DNA of 64,000 bases from the NCBI RefSeq assembly GCF_000719475.1, contig NZ_JOGO01000006.1, positions 98,224 to 162,223 on the forward strand, in the 5' to 3' direction. The stretch's first letter is position 1, and each line of letters starts with the position of its first letter. The translations under genes and the position numbers were made by a program. Shown here one piece after another: positions 16,703 through 25,138 of this stretch. The notes under the pieces were generated by a model. The model did no database searches, had not been told where the DNA came from, and worked only from the letters and a program-made list of their open reading frames with translations. The DNA comes from Streptomyces sp. NRRL F-5630 (GTDB lineage Bacteria; Actinomycetota; Actinomycetes; Streptomycetales; Streptomycetaceae).

Positions 16703-17671
16703 ATGCGTGCTCTTCTCGTGGTCAATCCGGCGGCTACCACCACCAGTGCGCGCACGCGCGACGTGCTGATCCACGCGCTGGCCAGTGAGATGAAGCTGGA
16801 GGCCGTGACCACCGAGTACCGGGGGCACGCGCGGGATCTGGCCCGCGAGGCGGCCGAGGCGGAGGACATCGACCTCGTCGTGGCGCTCGGTGGCGACGGC
16901 ACCGTCAACGAAGTGGTCAACGGGCTGCTGCACCGGGGCCCCGCCCCGGAGTCGCTGCCGGGGCTCGCGGTCGTGCCCGGCGGTTCGACGAACGTCTTCG
17001 CGCGCGCGCTCGGGCTGCCGAACCACCCCGTGGAGGCGACGGGCGCGATCCTGCACGCGCTGCACGAGCGCTCCGAACGCACGGTCGGCCTCGGCCTCGC
17101 CTCGGGGACGAGCGGGAGCGAGGACGAGTCGGTCCCCTCGCGCTGGTTCACCTTCAACGCGGGCCTCGGTTTCGACGCGGGCGTCGTGGGCCGGGTCGAA
17201 CAGAAGCGGGAACGCGGCAAACGCTCCACGCACGCCCTGTACGTACGGCAGTTGCTCCGCCAGTTCGTCGACGAGCCCTCGCGCCGGCTGGGCCGGATCG
17301 CGCTGGAGCGGGTGGGCGAGGAGCCGATCGAGGACCTGGTCCTGTCGATAGTCAGCAACACCAACCCGTGGACCTACCTGGGCAACAAGCCGCTCTACGC
17401 CTCACCCGGAGCCTCCTTCGACACCGGGCTCGATGTGCTCGGCCTGAGCCGGCTCTCCACCGCCGCCGTCACCAAATACGGCACGCAGTTGCTCAGATCC
17501 TCGCCCGAACGCGGCCCGCAGGGCAGGCACGCGGTGTCGCTCCACGACCTCAGTGAGTTCACCTTGCATTCCAAGGTCCCTTTGCCCTTTCAGATGGACG
17601 GTGACCACCTGGGGCTCCGCACGAGCGTGACGTTCACAGGCGTTCGCCGTGCACTGCGTGTGATTGTGTGA
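16703..17671 (+). CDS. Diacylglycerol kinase / lipid kinase
   Basis: 322 residues from ATG 16703 (MRALLVVNPAATTT); an ATG at 16685 is an alternative with a slightly better purine-rich site. The nucleotide-binding loop is VVALGGDGTVNEVVNGLL, followed by the substrate loop LAVVPGGSTNVFARALGLPN. This is the DAGK catalytic fold. The enzyme phosphorylates diacylglycerol or a related lipid at the inner face of the membrane and recycles lipids. It stands as a single gene, ahead of wblE. Confidence 0.9.
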   Translation: MRALLVVNPAATTTSARTRDVLIHALASEMKLEAVTTEYRGHARDLAREAAEAEDIDLVVALGGDGTVNEVVNGLLHRGPAPESLPGLAVVPGGSTNVFARALGLPNHPVEATGAILHALHERSERTVGLGLASGTSGSEDESVPSRWFTFNAGLGFDAGVVGRVEQKRERGKRSTHALYVRQLLRQFVDEPSRRLGRIALERVGEEPIEDLVLSIVSNTNPWTYLGNKPLYASPGASFDTGLDVLGLSRLSTAAVTKYGTQLLRSSPERGPQGRHAVSLHDLSEFTLHSKVPLPFQMDGDHLGLRTSVTFTGVRRALRVIV

Positions 17672-17987
17672 GTAGAAGCAGGCAAAGACCTTGCACTCGA
17701 ACGTTTAGAGCACGATCCACCCCATAGAAGTACGGCTGTGACCTAGTCGACACCAAAGAATCAAAAAAAACTTTCCAGAAGGGGTTGTATCCCGCCCGGA
17801 GGTTTGGGAATCTCTACGTGGCGATCGGGACGGGCCCCACAAGCGGCCCGCAGAGAGCCAGAATCCCTCCCTCCCCAGGACCCCGCCAGGGTTAGAGCTG
17901 GCTGGTCGGTCTTCCCTTGGGTGGGATTCGTGAAAGCGTTCACATTCACAAGCAACGTGCATGTAATACCAAGGAGAGGTAGCAGCC
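17672..17987 (+). promoter_or_regulatory. Long leader of wblE
   Basis: A 316-base gap without a gene. It contains an A-rich run at 17761-17771, several AT-richer patches and the small palindrome GTGAA-AGCG-TTCAC (17930-17943), about 45 bases before the start codon. Strong AAGGAGAGG at 17971-17979. It probably carries one or more wblE promoters and a long 5' untranslated region. Confidence 0.5.
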
Positions 17988-18245
17988 ATGGACTGGCGTC
18001 ACAACGCCGTTTGCCGCGAGGAAGACCCCGAGCTCTTCTTCCCCATCGGCAACACCGGTCCTGCGCTGCTGCAGATCGAGGAAGCCAAGGCCGTCTGCCG
18101 TCGCTGCCCGGTTATCGAGCAGTGTCTGCAGTGGGCGCTTGAGTCCGGCCAGGACTCCGGCGTCTGGGGTGGCCTCAGCGAGGACGAGCGCCGCGCGATG
18201 AAGCGCCGCGCCGCTCGCAACCGGGCGCGCAACGCGACCGCCTGA
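17988..18245 (+). CDS. wblE: WhiB-like iron-sulfur regulator WblE
   Basis: 85 residues from ATG 17988. The four cluster cysteines are in place: C9 (AVCREED), then CRRCPVIEQC, giving C-x2-C-x5-C. The GVWGG turn (DSGVWGGLSEDERR) and the basic tail (MKRRAARNRARNATA) complete the WhiB fold. It should carry a 4Fe-4S cluster sensitive to O2 or NO and act with SigA on promoters. Length and sequence match WblE of S. coelicolor, which is near-universal in actinobacteria. Confidence 0.95.
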   Translation: MDWRHNAVCREEDPELFFPIGNTGPALLQIEEAKAVCRRCPVIEQCLQWALESGQDSGVWGGLSEDERRAMKRRAARNRARNATA

Positions 18246-18393
18246 GCAAAGCCCCCCACGTGCCTGGTGCTTGGCGGCGCGTACAGCGTGTACGCATCAC
18301 CCGCCCCCGAGCCGCAGCGCGCAGTACGCGGTCGACGTCCCTGAGGCGATCACCGCAAGCGGTACCCCACAGCAAGCCCCCCATAGTGTGAAC

Positions 18394-18440
18394 GACGAAG
18401 GGCCCGGCCCGGTCAGCGACGACCGGCCGGGCCCTTCGTC
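18394..18440. terminator. Bidirectional terminator between wblE and the sensor kinase
   Basis: GACGAAGGGCCCGGCC (18394-18409) and GGCCGGGCCCTTCGTC (18425-18440) form a perfect 16-bp stem with a 15-base loop. It separates convergent genes and can work on both strands. Confidence 0.85.
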
Positions 18441-18732
18441 TTGCCCGGCAAGGCCCGGCTCCCGGCCCCTGCGCGGCCCCGCACGTCGCCCCTGCGCGAC
18501 CTCGCACGTCGAACCCCGTGCCACCTACGCGCCGTACCCCCGTCGCCCGGCGGAGGCCGCGCGTCAACCTCCATGCCGCGCAGGCCCGTACGCAAGCCCG
18601 TACGTCAACCCCCGTGCCGCGTACGCCCGTACGCAAGTCCGTGCGTCAACCCCGCTCCCCGTGCGCCACGTCAACACCACTCCCCCGCCGGGTCCCCACA
18701 CACGGGTGAACCCGGCGGTGAGGTGGCGGCGT
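18441..18732. repeat. Decayed tandem repeats 3' of the sensor kinase
   Basis: Two families are visible. CCCTGCGCGGCCCCGCACGT recurs once with a period of about 23 bases near 18472-18512. A unit of 41-42 bases (beginning CGTCAACC, with CCCGTACGCAAGCCCGTA near its end) occurs at 18561-18602 and 18603-18643, with a third partial copy from 18644. No gene is seen. Confidence 0.6.
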
Positions 18733-20208
18733 TCACGCCTTCTCGTCCTCCACGGGGATGTCCAGGACGACCCGCGTCCCGCGCTCCGGGGCCGGGACCA
18801 TGTCGAACGTGCCGCCGAGTTCGCCCTCCACGAGGGTGCGGACGATCTGGAGGCCGAGGTTGCCCGAGCGGTGCGGGTCGAAGCCCTCCGGGAGGCCCAC
18901 GCCGTCGTCCTGCACGGTGATGAGCAACCGGTGGCCGTCCCTGCCCGCACCGCCGCCGCGCACGGCGCCGACCTCGACCGTGCCGGTGTCGCCGGGCCCG
19001 AAGCCGTGCTCCAGGGCGTTCTGGATGACCTCCGTGAGGACCATCGAGAGCGGCGTCGCGACCTCGGCGGCCAGTATCCCGAAGCGGCCGGTCCGGCGCC
19101 CCGTGACCGTGCCGGGGGAGATCTCCGCGACCATCGTGAGGACGCGGTCGGCGATCTCGTCGAACTCCACCTGCTCGTCCAGGTTCTGGGACAGGGTCTC
19201 GTGCACGATCGCGATGGAGCCGACGCGGCGCACGGCCTCTTCGAGCGCGGCCCGGCCGCTCTCGGAGTCGATGCGGCGGGCCTGGAGGCGCAACAGCGCG
19301 GCCACCGTCTGGAGATTGTTCTTCACCCGGTGGTGGATTTCCCGGATGGTGGCGTTCTTCGTCATCAACTCCTGTTCGCGACGGCGCAATTCCGTCACAT
19401 CACGGAGCAGGACGAGGGAACCGATGTGCGTGCCTTTCGGTTTGAGCGGAATGGCACGCATCTGAATCACCGCGTCGTTTCCCTCCACCTCGGTCTCGCG
19501 CGGCGCCCAGCCGCTCGCGAGTTTCACGAGGGCCTCGTCCACGGGCCCCTTGGAGGGGGCGAGTTCGGCGGTCGCCTGGCCGAGGTGCACGCCGACGAAG
19601 TCGGTGGCGAGGCCGAGCCGGTGGTAGGCGGAGAGGGCGTTGGGCGAGGCGTACTGGACCATGCCCTCGGCGTCGAGCCTGATGAGTCCGTCGCCGACGC
19701 GCGGCGAGGCGTCCATGTCGACCTGCTGGTCGGGGAAGGGGAAGGCGCCGGCCGCGATCATCTGGGCGAGGTCGGAGGCGCTCTGGAGATAGCTCAGCTC
19801 CAGGCGGCTCGGGGTGCGCACGGTGAGCAGGTTGGTGTTGCGGCCGATGACGCCGAGGACGCGGCCCTCACGGCGTACGGGGATCGACTCGACGCGGACG
19901 GGCACCTCCTCGCGCCACTCCGGGTCGCCCTCGCGCACGATGCGGCCCTCGTCGAGCGCGGCGTCCAGCATGGGGCGGCGGCCACGCGGCACGAGGTGGC
20001 CGACCATGTCGTCCTGGTAGGAGGTCGGGCCGGTGTTCGGGCGCATCTGCGCGACCGAGACGTATCGCGTGCCGTCCCGGGTCGGGACCCACAGGACGAG
20101 GTCGGCGAAGGAGAGGTCGGACAACAGCTGCCACTCCGAGACCAGCAGGTGGAGCCATTCGAGATCGGAGTCGCTGAGCGCCGTGTGCCGGCGTACGAGG
20201 TCGTTCAT
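18733..20208 (-). CDS. PdtaS-like sensor histidine kinase
   Basis: 491 residues from ATG 20208 (MNDLVRRHTALSDSDLEWLH). Domains in order: a GAF-like N-terminal sensor domain (about 1-145), a PAS domain (about 165-285, DGLIRLDAEGMVQYASPNAL), a HisKA_2 dimerisation helix with the phosphorylated His in REIHHRVKNNLQTVAALLRL, and a HATPase domain (VIQNALEHGF, DDGVGLPEGFD, GNLGLQIVRTL). No membrane segment, so it is cytosolic. This architecture is that of PdtaS, whose partner PdtaR is an RNA-binding antiterminator; no regulator gene is adjacent. Position next to wblE is as in S. coelicolor. Confidence 0.9.
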   Translation of the reverse strand: MNDLVRRHTALSDSDLEWLHLLVSEWQLLSDLSFADLVLWVPTRDGTRYVSVAQMRPNTGPTSYQDDMVGHLVPRGRRPMLDAALDEGRIVREGDPEWREEVPVRVESIPVRREGRVLGVIGRNTNLLTVRTPSRLELSYLQSASDLAQMIAAGAFPFPDQQVDMDASPRVGDGLIRLDAEGMVQYASPNALSAYHRLGLATDFVGVHLGQATAELAPSKGPVDEALVKLASGWAPRETEVEGNDAVIQMRAIPLKPKGTHIGSLVLLRDVTELRRREQELMTKNATIREIHHRVKNNLQTVAALLRLQARRIDSESGRAALEEAVRRVGSIAIVHETLSQNLDEQVEFDEIADRVLTMVAEISPGTVTGRRTGRFGILAAEVATPLSMVLTEVIQNALEHGFGPGDTGTVEVGAVRGGGAGRDGHRLLITVQDDGVGLPEGFDPHRSGNLGLQIVRTLVEGELGGTFDMVPAPERGTRVVLDIPVEDEKA

Positions 20209-20648
20209 GGAGGGCACCCGGCGAGCGTACCCGGGCGCCGCGCGCCCGCGTGCCCCCGTCGGCCCCCAGGGGCCGCGGCGCCGCGAGGGGACCCTCGACC
20301 CCTCCGGCACCGCAGCCCGAAGGCGTGCCCGCACGCCCCGGAGGACGCCGGACCGCGAGCCCCCGGGTGTGCGGTGCCCGGTGGCCCTGCGGGAGTCCGC
20401 GCGGTCAGGGCAGAGAGCGCGGAACCCCCGGTCCGCCCTCCTGTGCGGGGAGAGCGGAAGCCGTTTCCGCGCGAGGCGCGGACTAGACCATTTTCACGGC
20501 CGTTGCCGCCCGCTGTCCATGCCTTGGGGGGAATTACTTGGCGGCGGACCGCACCGCCCCCGCCACGACGAGCCCGTACCGCGACGAGACGGAGGGGGTC
20601 TCGTTCGGCATCCGGACACCCCTTTCTGCGCGGGGACCCGTCTGATAA
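20209..20648. other. Promoter gap between kinase and nagB
   Basis: No gene is seen. Most of the stretch is compositional GC-rich DNA. A dre-like element, GGACTAGACCATT, lies at 20480-20492 and matches the DasR consensus in one half only. Confidence 0.4.
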
Positions 20649-20664
20649 ATTGGTCTATACCACA
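20649..20664 (+). promoter_or_regulatory. DasR operator (dre) before nagB
   Basis: ATTGGTCTATACCACA matches the dre consensus ACTGGTCTAGACCACT at 13 of 16 positions, including both GGTCTA and ACCA cores. It lies 30 bases before the nagB start, in the promoter region, so DasR should repress nagB here until glucosamine-6-P or a related effector releases it. Confidence 0.85.
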
Positions 20665-20694
20665 CGTGTCTCTTTCAGATCGGCAGGCCCCAGC

Positions 20695-21480
20695 GTGGAA
20701 GTTGTCATCGTCCCGGACGCGCAAGCCGGCGGCAGGCTCGTCGCCGACGCGATCGCGCGGCTGCTGCGGCGCAAGCCCGATGCCCTGCTCGGGGTGGCCA
20801 CCGGGTCGACGCCGCTGCCCGTCTACCAGGCGCTCACCGGGCTGGTGCGCTCCGGCGAGGCGGATGTCTCGCGGGCGCGGATCGCGCAGCTCGACGAGTA
20901 CGTGGGGCTGCCCGCCGGGCACCCCGAGTCGTACCGCGCGGTCGTCCTGCGCGAGGTCGTCGAGCCGCTCGGGCTCGACCCCTCCGCCTTCCTCGGCCCC
21001 GACGGCTCGGCCGCCGACGTGCAGGCCGCCTGCGAGGAGTACGACCGGGCGCTGAAGGAGGCGGGCGGCGTGGACCTCCAGCTCCTCGGCATCGGCACGG
21101 ACGGGCACATCGGCTTCAACGAGCCGTGCTCCTCGCTCGCCTCCCGTACCCGCATCAAGACGCTCACCGAGCAGACCCGGGTCGACAACGCGCGGTTCTT
21201 CGGGGACGACATCGCGCAGGTCCCGCACCACGTCATCACGCAGGGCATCGGCACGATCCTGGAGGCGCGGCACCTCGTGCTCCTCGCGACGGGCGAGAAC
21301 AAGGCCGAGGCGGTCGCGCAGTCCGTCGAGGGCCCGGTCGCCTCGCTCGTGCCCGCCTCCGCGCTCCAGCTCCACCCGCACGCGACGGTCGTCGTGGACG
21401 AGGCGGCGGCCTCGAAGCTCAAGCTCGCGGGGTACTTCCGCGCGACGTGGGCGGCGAAGCCGGACTGGCAGGGCATCTGA
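20695..21480 (+). CDS. nagB: Glucosamine-6-phosphate deaminase NagB
   Basis: 261 residues from GTG 20695 (VEVVIVPDAQAGGRLVADAI). Key elements are LGVATGSTPLPVYQAL (phosphate loop), QLDEYVGLPAGHPESY (catalytic Asp), and GIGTDGHIGFNEPCSS with the active-site D-x-H. It converts glucosamine-6-P to fructose-6-P and ammonia in the cytosol, the final step of GlcNAc use. It is placed near dasABC and carries a dre site, so it belongs to the DasR regulon. Confidence 0.95.
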   Translation: MEVVIVPDAQAGGRLVADAIARLLRRKPDALLGVATGSTPLPVYQALTGLVRSGEADVSRARIAQLDEYVGLPAGHPESYRAVVLREVVEPLGLDPSAFLGPDGSAADVQAACEEYDRALKEAGGVDLQLLGIGTDGHIGFNEPCSSLASRTRIKTLTEQTRVDNARFFGDDIAQVPHHVITQGIGTILEARHLVLLATGENKAEAVAQSVEGPVASLVPASALQLHPHATVVVDEAAASKLKLAGYFRATWAAKPDWQGI

Positions 21481-21504
21481 GCCCGCACCGGCGCGGAGCG
21501 GACA

Positions 21505-21546
21505 GAAGGGCCCGGATTCCTCACGGGGGTGGAATCCGGGCCCTTC
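21505..21546. terminator. Bidirectional terminator between nagB and dasD
   Basis: GAAGGGCCCGGATTCC (21505-21520) pairs perfectly with GGAATCCGGGCCCTTC (21531-21546) over a 10-base loop, between convergent genes. Confidence 0.85.
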
Positions 21547-21571
21547 GGCGTGTGTACGTGCCGCGGGGTAG

Positions 21572-23056
21572 CTACGCGCCCACGAGCACCTCGGCCGCCG
21601 CCTCGCCGCACACGCGCGCGGCACCGTACGTGAGGACGCAGGGGCTGCCCGCGGGGGCCTCCCGCGGGACGCCCATCTCGACCACGGCCGTGTCCGGACG
21701 CGCGGCGAGCAGGGCGTCGCGCGCCGCGGCCATCCACGGGTGGCGATGCGCGTCGCGCACGGCGAGGACGAGGCGGCGCTCCCCCGCGGCGGCGAGCACG
21801 TCGGCGACGAGCGTCCCGTCCGCCTGCGGCCCGTAGGCGTCCCCCGTCGTGCCGGGCAGCCGGTGGGCCAGCGCCTCCGCGGGGCCCCAGGGGGTCTCGT
21901 TGCCGACGGCGATGTTCGCCTCGTCGCTCAGGAGCGCGACGTACGGCGCGGCGGTCAGCGGCGCGAAGTCGCCGTGGACGCGCACCGCGCGGCGGGCGGC
22001 CTCCAGGCCGACGCCGGGGCGGGGCGCGAGGGGCGCGGCGGGAGTGGCGCGGGTCCAGCGGGCCAGCGCGCGGACGCGCTCGGCGGCGTCGGCGAGGCGT
22101 TCCTCGGGCAGCGAGCCGTCCTGTACGGCCGCGACGAGCGCGTCGCGCAGGGCGAGGACGGTGCCCTCGTCGTGGAGCCCGCCGCCGACGCAGATCGCGT
22201 CGGCCCCGGCGGCGATCGCGAGGACCGTGCCGCGCTCGATGCCGTACGTCCCGGCGATCGCGCGCATCTCCATGCCGTCGGTGACGATGAGCCCCTCGTA
22301 GCCCAGCTCCTCGCGCAGGAGCCCGGTGAGGATGCGGCGGCTGAGCGTCGCGGGGAGTTCGGCGTCGAGTGCGGGCACGACGATGTGGGCGCTCATGACG
22401 GCCTGTGCCCCGCCCGCGATCGCGGCGTGGAAGGGGGCGAGTTCGCGGGCGCGGAGGGTGGCGGTGTCCGCGCCGATGCGGGGCAGCGCGAGGTGCGAGT
22501 CGACGTTGGTGTCGCCGTGGCCCGGGAAGTGCTTGACGCAGGCGATGACCCCGGCGGACTGGAGTCCCTCGACGTAGGCGGCGGTGTGCCGGGCGACGAG
22601 GGCGGGGTCGGCGCCGAAGGAGCGGACGCCGATGACGGGGTTGTCCGGGTCGGAGTTGACGTCGGCGGAGGGCGCCCAGTTGAAGTGGACCCCACAGGCG
22701 GCGAGGCGGCGGCCGAGTTCGGCGGCGACGGAGCGCGTCAGCTCGGGGTCGTCGACGGTGCCGAGCGCGAGGTTGCCGGGGATGAAGGAGCCCGTGCCGA
22801 CGTCGAGGCGGGTGACGTCGCCGCCCTCCTCGTCGATCGCGACGAGGATGTCCTCGCGTTCGGCGCGGAGCTGGGCGGTGAGCGCGGCGAGCTGTTCGTC
22901 GCCGACGACGTTGCGGCCGAAGAGGCCGACGGAGCCGAGTCCTTCGCCGACGCGGCGCAGCAGCCAGTCGGGGGCCGTGGTGCCGGCGAAGCCGGGCTGG
23001 AGGACGGCGAGGGCGTCGCGGGTGAGGGTGTCGGAGGCGCTGGTGAGCGTGGTCAT
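21572..23056 (-). CDS. dasD: Glycoside hydrolase family 3 beta-N-acetylglucosaminidase DasD
   Basis: 494 residues from ATG 23056. The GH3 signature KHFPGHGDTNVDSH is present, with the His that serves as acid/base in NagZ-type enzymes. The nucleophile Asp is in GLIVTDGMEMRAI. IDEEGGDVTRL gives the substrate pocket. No signal peptide is seen, so it acts inside the cell on chitobiose brought in by DasABC. It begins 6 bases after dasC ends and is co-transcribed with it. In S. coelicolor the gene at this place is dasD. Confidence 0.88.
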   Translation of the reverse strand: MTTLTSASDTLTRDALAVLQPGFAGTTAPDWLLRRVGEGLGSVGLFGRNVVGDEQLAALTAQLRAEREDILVAIDEEGGDVTRLDVGTGSFIPGNLALGTVDDPELTRSVAAELGRRLAACGVHFNWAPSADVNSDPDNPVIGVRSFGADPALVARHTAAYVEGLQSAGVIACVKHFPGHGDTNVDSHLALPRIGADTATLRARELAPFHAAIAGGAQAVMSAHIVVPALDAELPATLSRRILTGLLREELGYEGLIVTDGMEMRAIAGTYGIERGTVLAIAAGADAICVGGGLHDEGTVLALRDALVAAVQDGSLPEERLADAAERVRALARWTRATPAAPLAPRPGVGLEAARRAVRVHGDFAPLTAAPYVALLSDEANIAVGNETPWGPAEALAHRLPGTTGDAYGPQADGTLVADVLAAAGERRLVLAVRDAHRHPWMAAARDALLAARPDTAVVEMGVPREAPAGSPCVLTYGAARVCGEAAAEVLVGA

Positions 23057-23062
23057 GGCGGG

Positions 23063-23893
23063 CTATCCCTTCACGGCGCCGTCGGTGAGCCCGGACACGG
23101 CCTTGCGCTGGAGGAAGACGAAGAGGATGAGGATCGGCACCGCGAAGAGCGAGGAGGCGGCCATCGTGGCGCCCCAGTCGTCACCGAAGTTGGTCTGGAA
23201 GGAGGAGAGCCACAGCGGCAGGGTCTGGGCCTCCTTCTCCTTGTTGAGGACCAGGACGAGCGGGAACTCGTTCCACGCGGTGATGAAGCCGAACAGGGAG
23301 GTGGACATGAGCCCGGGCGCGAGGAGCGGCAGGATCACGCGGCGGAACGCCTGCGGCCGGGTGCAGCCGTCGACCATCGCGGACTCCTCCAGCTCCTTCG
23401 GGATCGCTCCGACGAAGCCGCGCAGGGTCAGGAGGGTGAACGGCAGGATCATTACGAGGTAGAAGAGCGTGAGCGGGACGAGGCTGTTGAGCATGTCCGC
23501 GTCGCGCACGATCATGTAGATCGCGATGACCATGACCTCCCAGGGGGCCATCTGGGCGATCATGAAGCCGACGACGAAGCCCCTGCGGCCCTTGAAGCGC
23601 ATCCGGCTCAGGGCGAAGGCCCCGGCGAGCGCGAGGATCAGGGAGCCGAGGACGGCGAGGATCGTGACGGTGAGCGAGTTGCCGACGAGGCGCCAGAAGT
23701 TCTCCGCGTTCACCGCCGTCCTGAAGTGCTCGAAGGTGAAGTCGGTGGGGAACCAGACGGGGGTCTCGCTGATGATGTCACCGGTCGGCTTGAAGGCCGT
23801 CGAGAACATCCAGTAGACGGGGAAGACGAAGCCGAGGAACAGCAGGACGGCGACGATGTTGGGCCATACGCGGCCGAAGAGTGAGCGCTTCAC
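23063..23893 (-). CDS. dasC: ABC transporter permease DasC
   Basis: 276 residues from GTG 23893, overlapping the end of dasB by four bases (GTGA). Six membrane segments are visible. The EAA loop that contacts the ATPase is ELEESAMVDGCTRPQAFRRV. It forms the channel with DasB for uptake of N,N'-diacetylchitobiose. No ATPase gene is in the cluster; in Streptomyces the shared ATPase MsiK serves DasABC from elsewhere. Confidence 0.93.
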   Translation of the reverse strand: MKRSLFGRVWPNIVAVLLFLGFVFPVYWMFSTAFKPTGDIISETPVWFPTDFTFEHFRTAVNAENFWRLVGNSLTVTILAVLGSLILALAGAFALSRMRFKGRRGFVVGFMIAQMAPWEVMVIAIYMIVRDADMLNSLVPLTLFYLVMILPFTLLTLRGFVGAIPKELEESAMVDGCTRPQAFRRVILPLLAPGLMSTSLFGFITAWNEFPLVLVLNKEKEAQTLPLWLSSFQTNFGDDWGATMAASSLFAVPILILFVFLQRKAVSGLTDGAVKG

Positions 23894-24882
23894 AGTTCGT
23901 CCTCCCCTTGCTTCAGAACGATCCGGAGGTAGTACGAGGTGAGGCCGAGCAGGATGAGCAGCGTCAGGAAGGAGATCGCGGCGCCCATGCCGAAGTGCTG
24001 GTTGCCCATGCCCTCGATGTAGGCGTAGACGGGCAGGATCTCGGTGAGCCGGTCGGGGCCGCCCTCGTTGAAGGCGAAGACCTGGGCGAACGCCTTGAAG
24101 ACCCAGATGACTTCGAGGAAGGTCGTGGCGAAGAGGAAGGGCCGCAGGAACGGGAAGGTCACGTTCCTGAAGGATTTCCAGACCCCGGCGCCGTCGAGCG
24201 AGGCGGCCTCGTAGAGCTCCTTCGGGATCGTCGTCGTCGCGGCGTACAGGTTGATCGCCACGAAGGGGATCGACTGCCAGACGATGAGCCAGGTGATCAC
24301 GAAGAACGTCGAGAACTGGCTGCTCGTCCAGGAGAAGTCGGCCATCGAGTGCCAGCCGAGCTTGTCGAGCACGTAGTTGACGACGCCGAAGCGCTCGGCG
24401 AAGAGCCACTGGTAGACGGTGGTCGCCGCGATGACCGGCATCGCCCAGGCGAGGACGAGGCCGATGAGGAGGAAGACGCGCATCCGGCGGCCGAGGCGGG
24501 CGAGGAGCAGCCCGATGAGCGAGCCGAGCGCCATGATCAGGACGACGTTGACGCCGGTGAAGAGCACCGAGCGCAGGGTGACGCGCCAGAACTCCGAGCC
24601 GCCGAGCACGTCCTGGTAGTTGTGGAAGCCCGTCCACTCGGTCACGCGCTGGATGAACTGGCGCATGTTGAGGTTCTGGAAGGACAGCACCAGGTTCTTG
24701 ACCAGGGGCCAGCCGAGCAGCACCAGCGTCGCCACCACGGCGGGCAGCAGCAGGAGGTACGGGGTCAGGGCCTTGCGCCGCGCGGCCTTCGCCGCTCTGG
24801 CCGAGGGGGTTCCGGGTCCGCCCCCGGGCTTCACCTTGACCAGCCCCGGGTCCGTGCCCGGGAGTGGGGTCTCCACTGTCAT
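23890..24882 (-). CDS. dasB: ABC transporter permease DasB
   Basis: 330 residues from ATG 24882, with an AAGGCGAG site. A 35-residue soluble N-terminus precedes the first membrane segment (LTPYLLLLPAVVATLVLLGW). The EAA loop reads ELYEAASLDGAGVWKSFRNV. It pairs with DasC. The 256-base distance to dasA includes a strong GC hairpin (25070-25128) that may lower expression of dasBCD compared with dasA. Confidence 0.93.
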   Translation of the reverse strand: MTVETPLPGTDPGLVKVKPGGGPGTPSARAAKAARRKALTPYLLLLPAVVATLVLLGWPLVKNLVLSFQNLNMRQFIQRVTEWTGFHNYQDVLGGSEFWRVTLRSVLFTGVNVVLIMALGSLIGLLLARLGRRMRVFLLIGLVLAWAMPVIAATTVYQWLFAERFGVVNYVLDKLGWHSMADFSWTSSQFSTFFVITWLIVWQSIPFVAINLYAATTTIPKELYEAASLDGAGVWKSFRNVTFPFLRPFLFATTFLEVIWVFKAFAQVFAFNEGGPDRLTEILPVYAYIEGMGNQHFGMGAAISFLTLLILLGLTSYYLRIVLKQGEDEL

Positions 24883-25069
24883 GCTCGCCTTCGCTTTCTG
24901 GGCCTGCCGCCCGCGCGCCCGCTCCGGGGGGCCGTCCTGCTCGTACGGGCGTGTTCCGCTCTTCGGGTACGGCGGTGGGGGGGGCGGACCGGCGCGGACC
25001 GCTCGGGGTCCGGGGGCCCGGGCTCGTACGTACGCGGCGCCGGGCACGGCCTGGACCCGTACGCGGCGG

Positions 25070-25128
25070 GGCCGGGGGCCGGGGCGGGGAGCACCGTCCG
25101 CGCGGTGCGCCTCGCCCGGCCCCCGGCC
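25070..25128 (-). terminator. GC hairpin between dasA and dasB, possible attenuator
   Basis: GGCCGGGGGCCGGGGCG (25070-25086) pairs with CGCCCGGCCCCCGGCC (25113-25128) with one bulged base, leaving a loop of about 26 bases that itself contains CACCG/CGGTG. It lies 10 bases after the dasA stop on the same transcript. There is no T-run. It may cause partial termination or protect the dasA message; this is inference. Confidence 0.55.
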
Positions 25129-25138
25129 GGGGTGCTGC

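Noticed and set aside
18271..20690. Very long open frame upstream of and in frame with nagB
   Set aside because: It runs antisense over the sensor kinase and through a terminator, has no ribosome site at its start, and nagB matches its family only from the GTG at 20695.
21740..23884. 714-residue open frame on the plus strand
   Set aside because: It is the shadow of dasD and dasC, with Gly/Asp/Glu/Val-rich low complexity that results from antisense high-GC coding.
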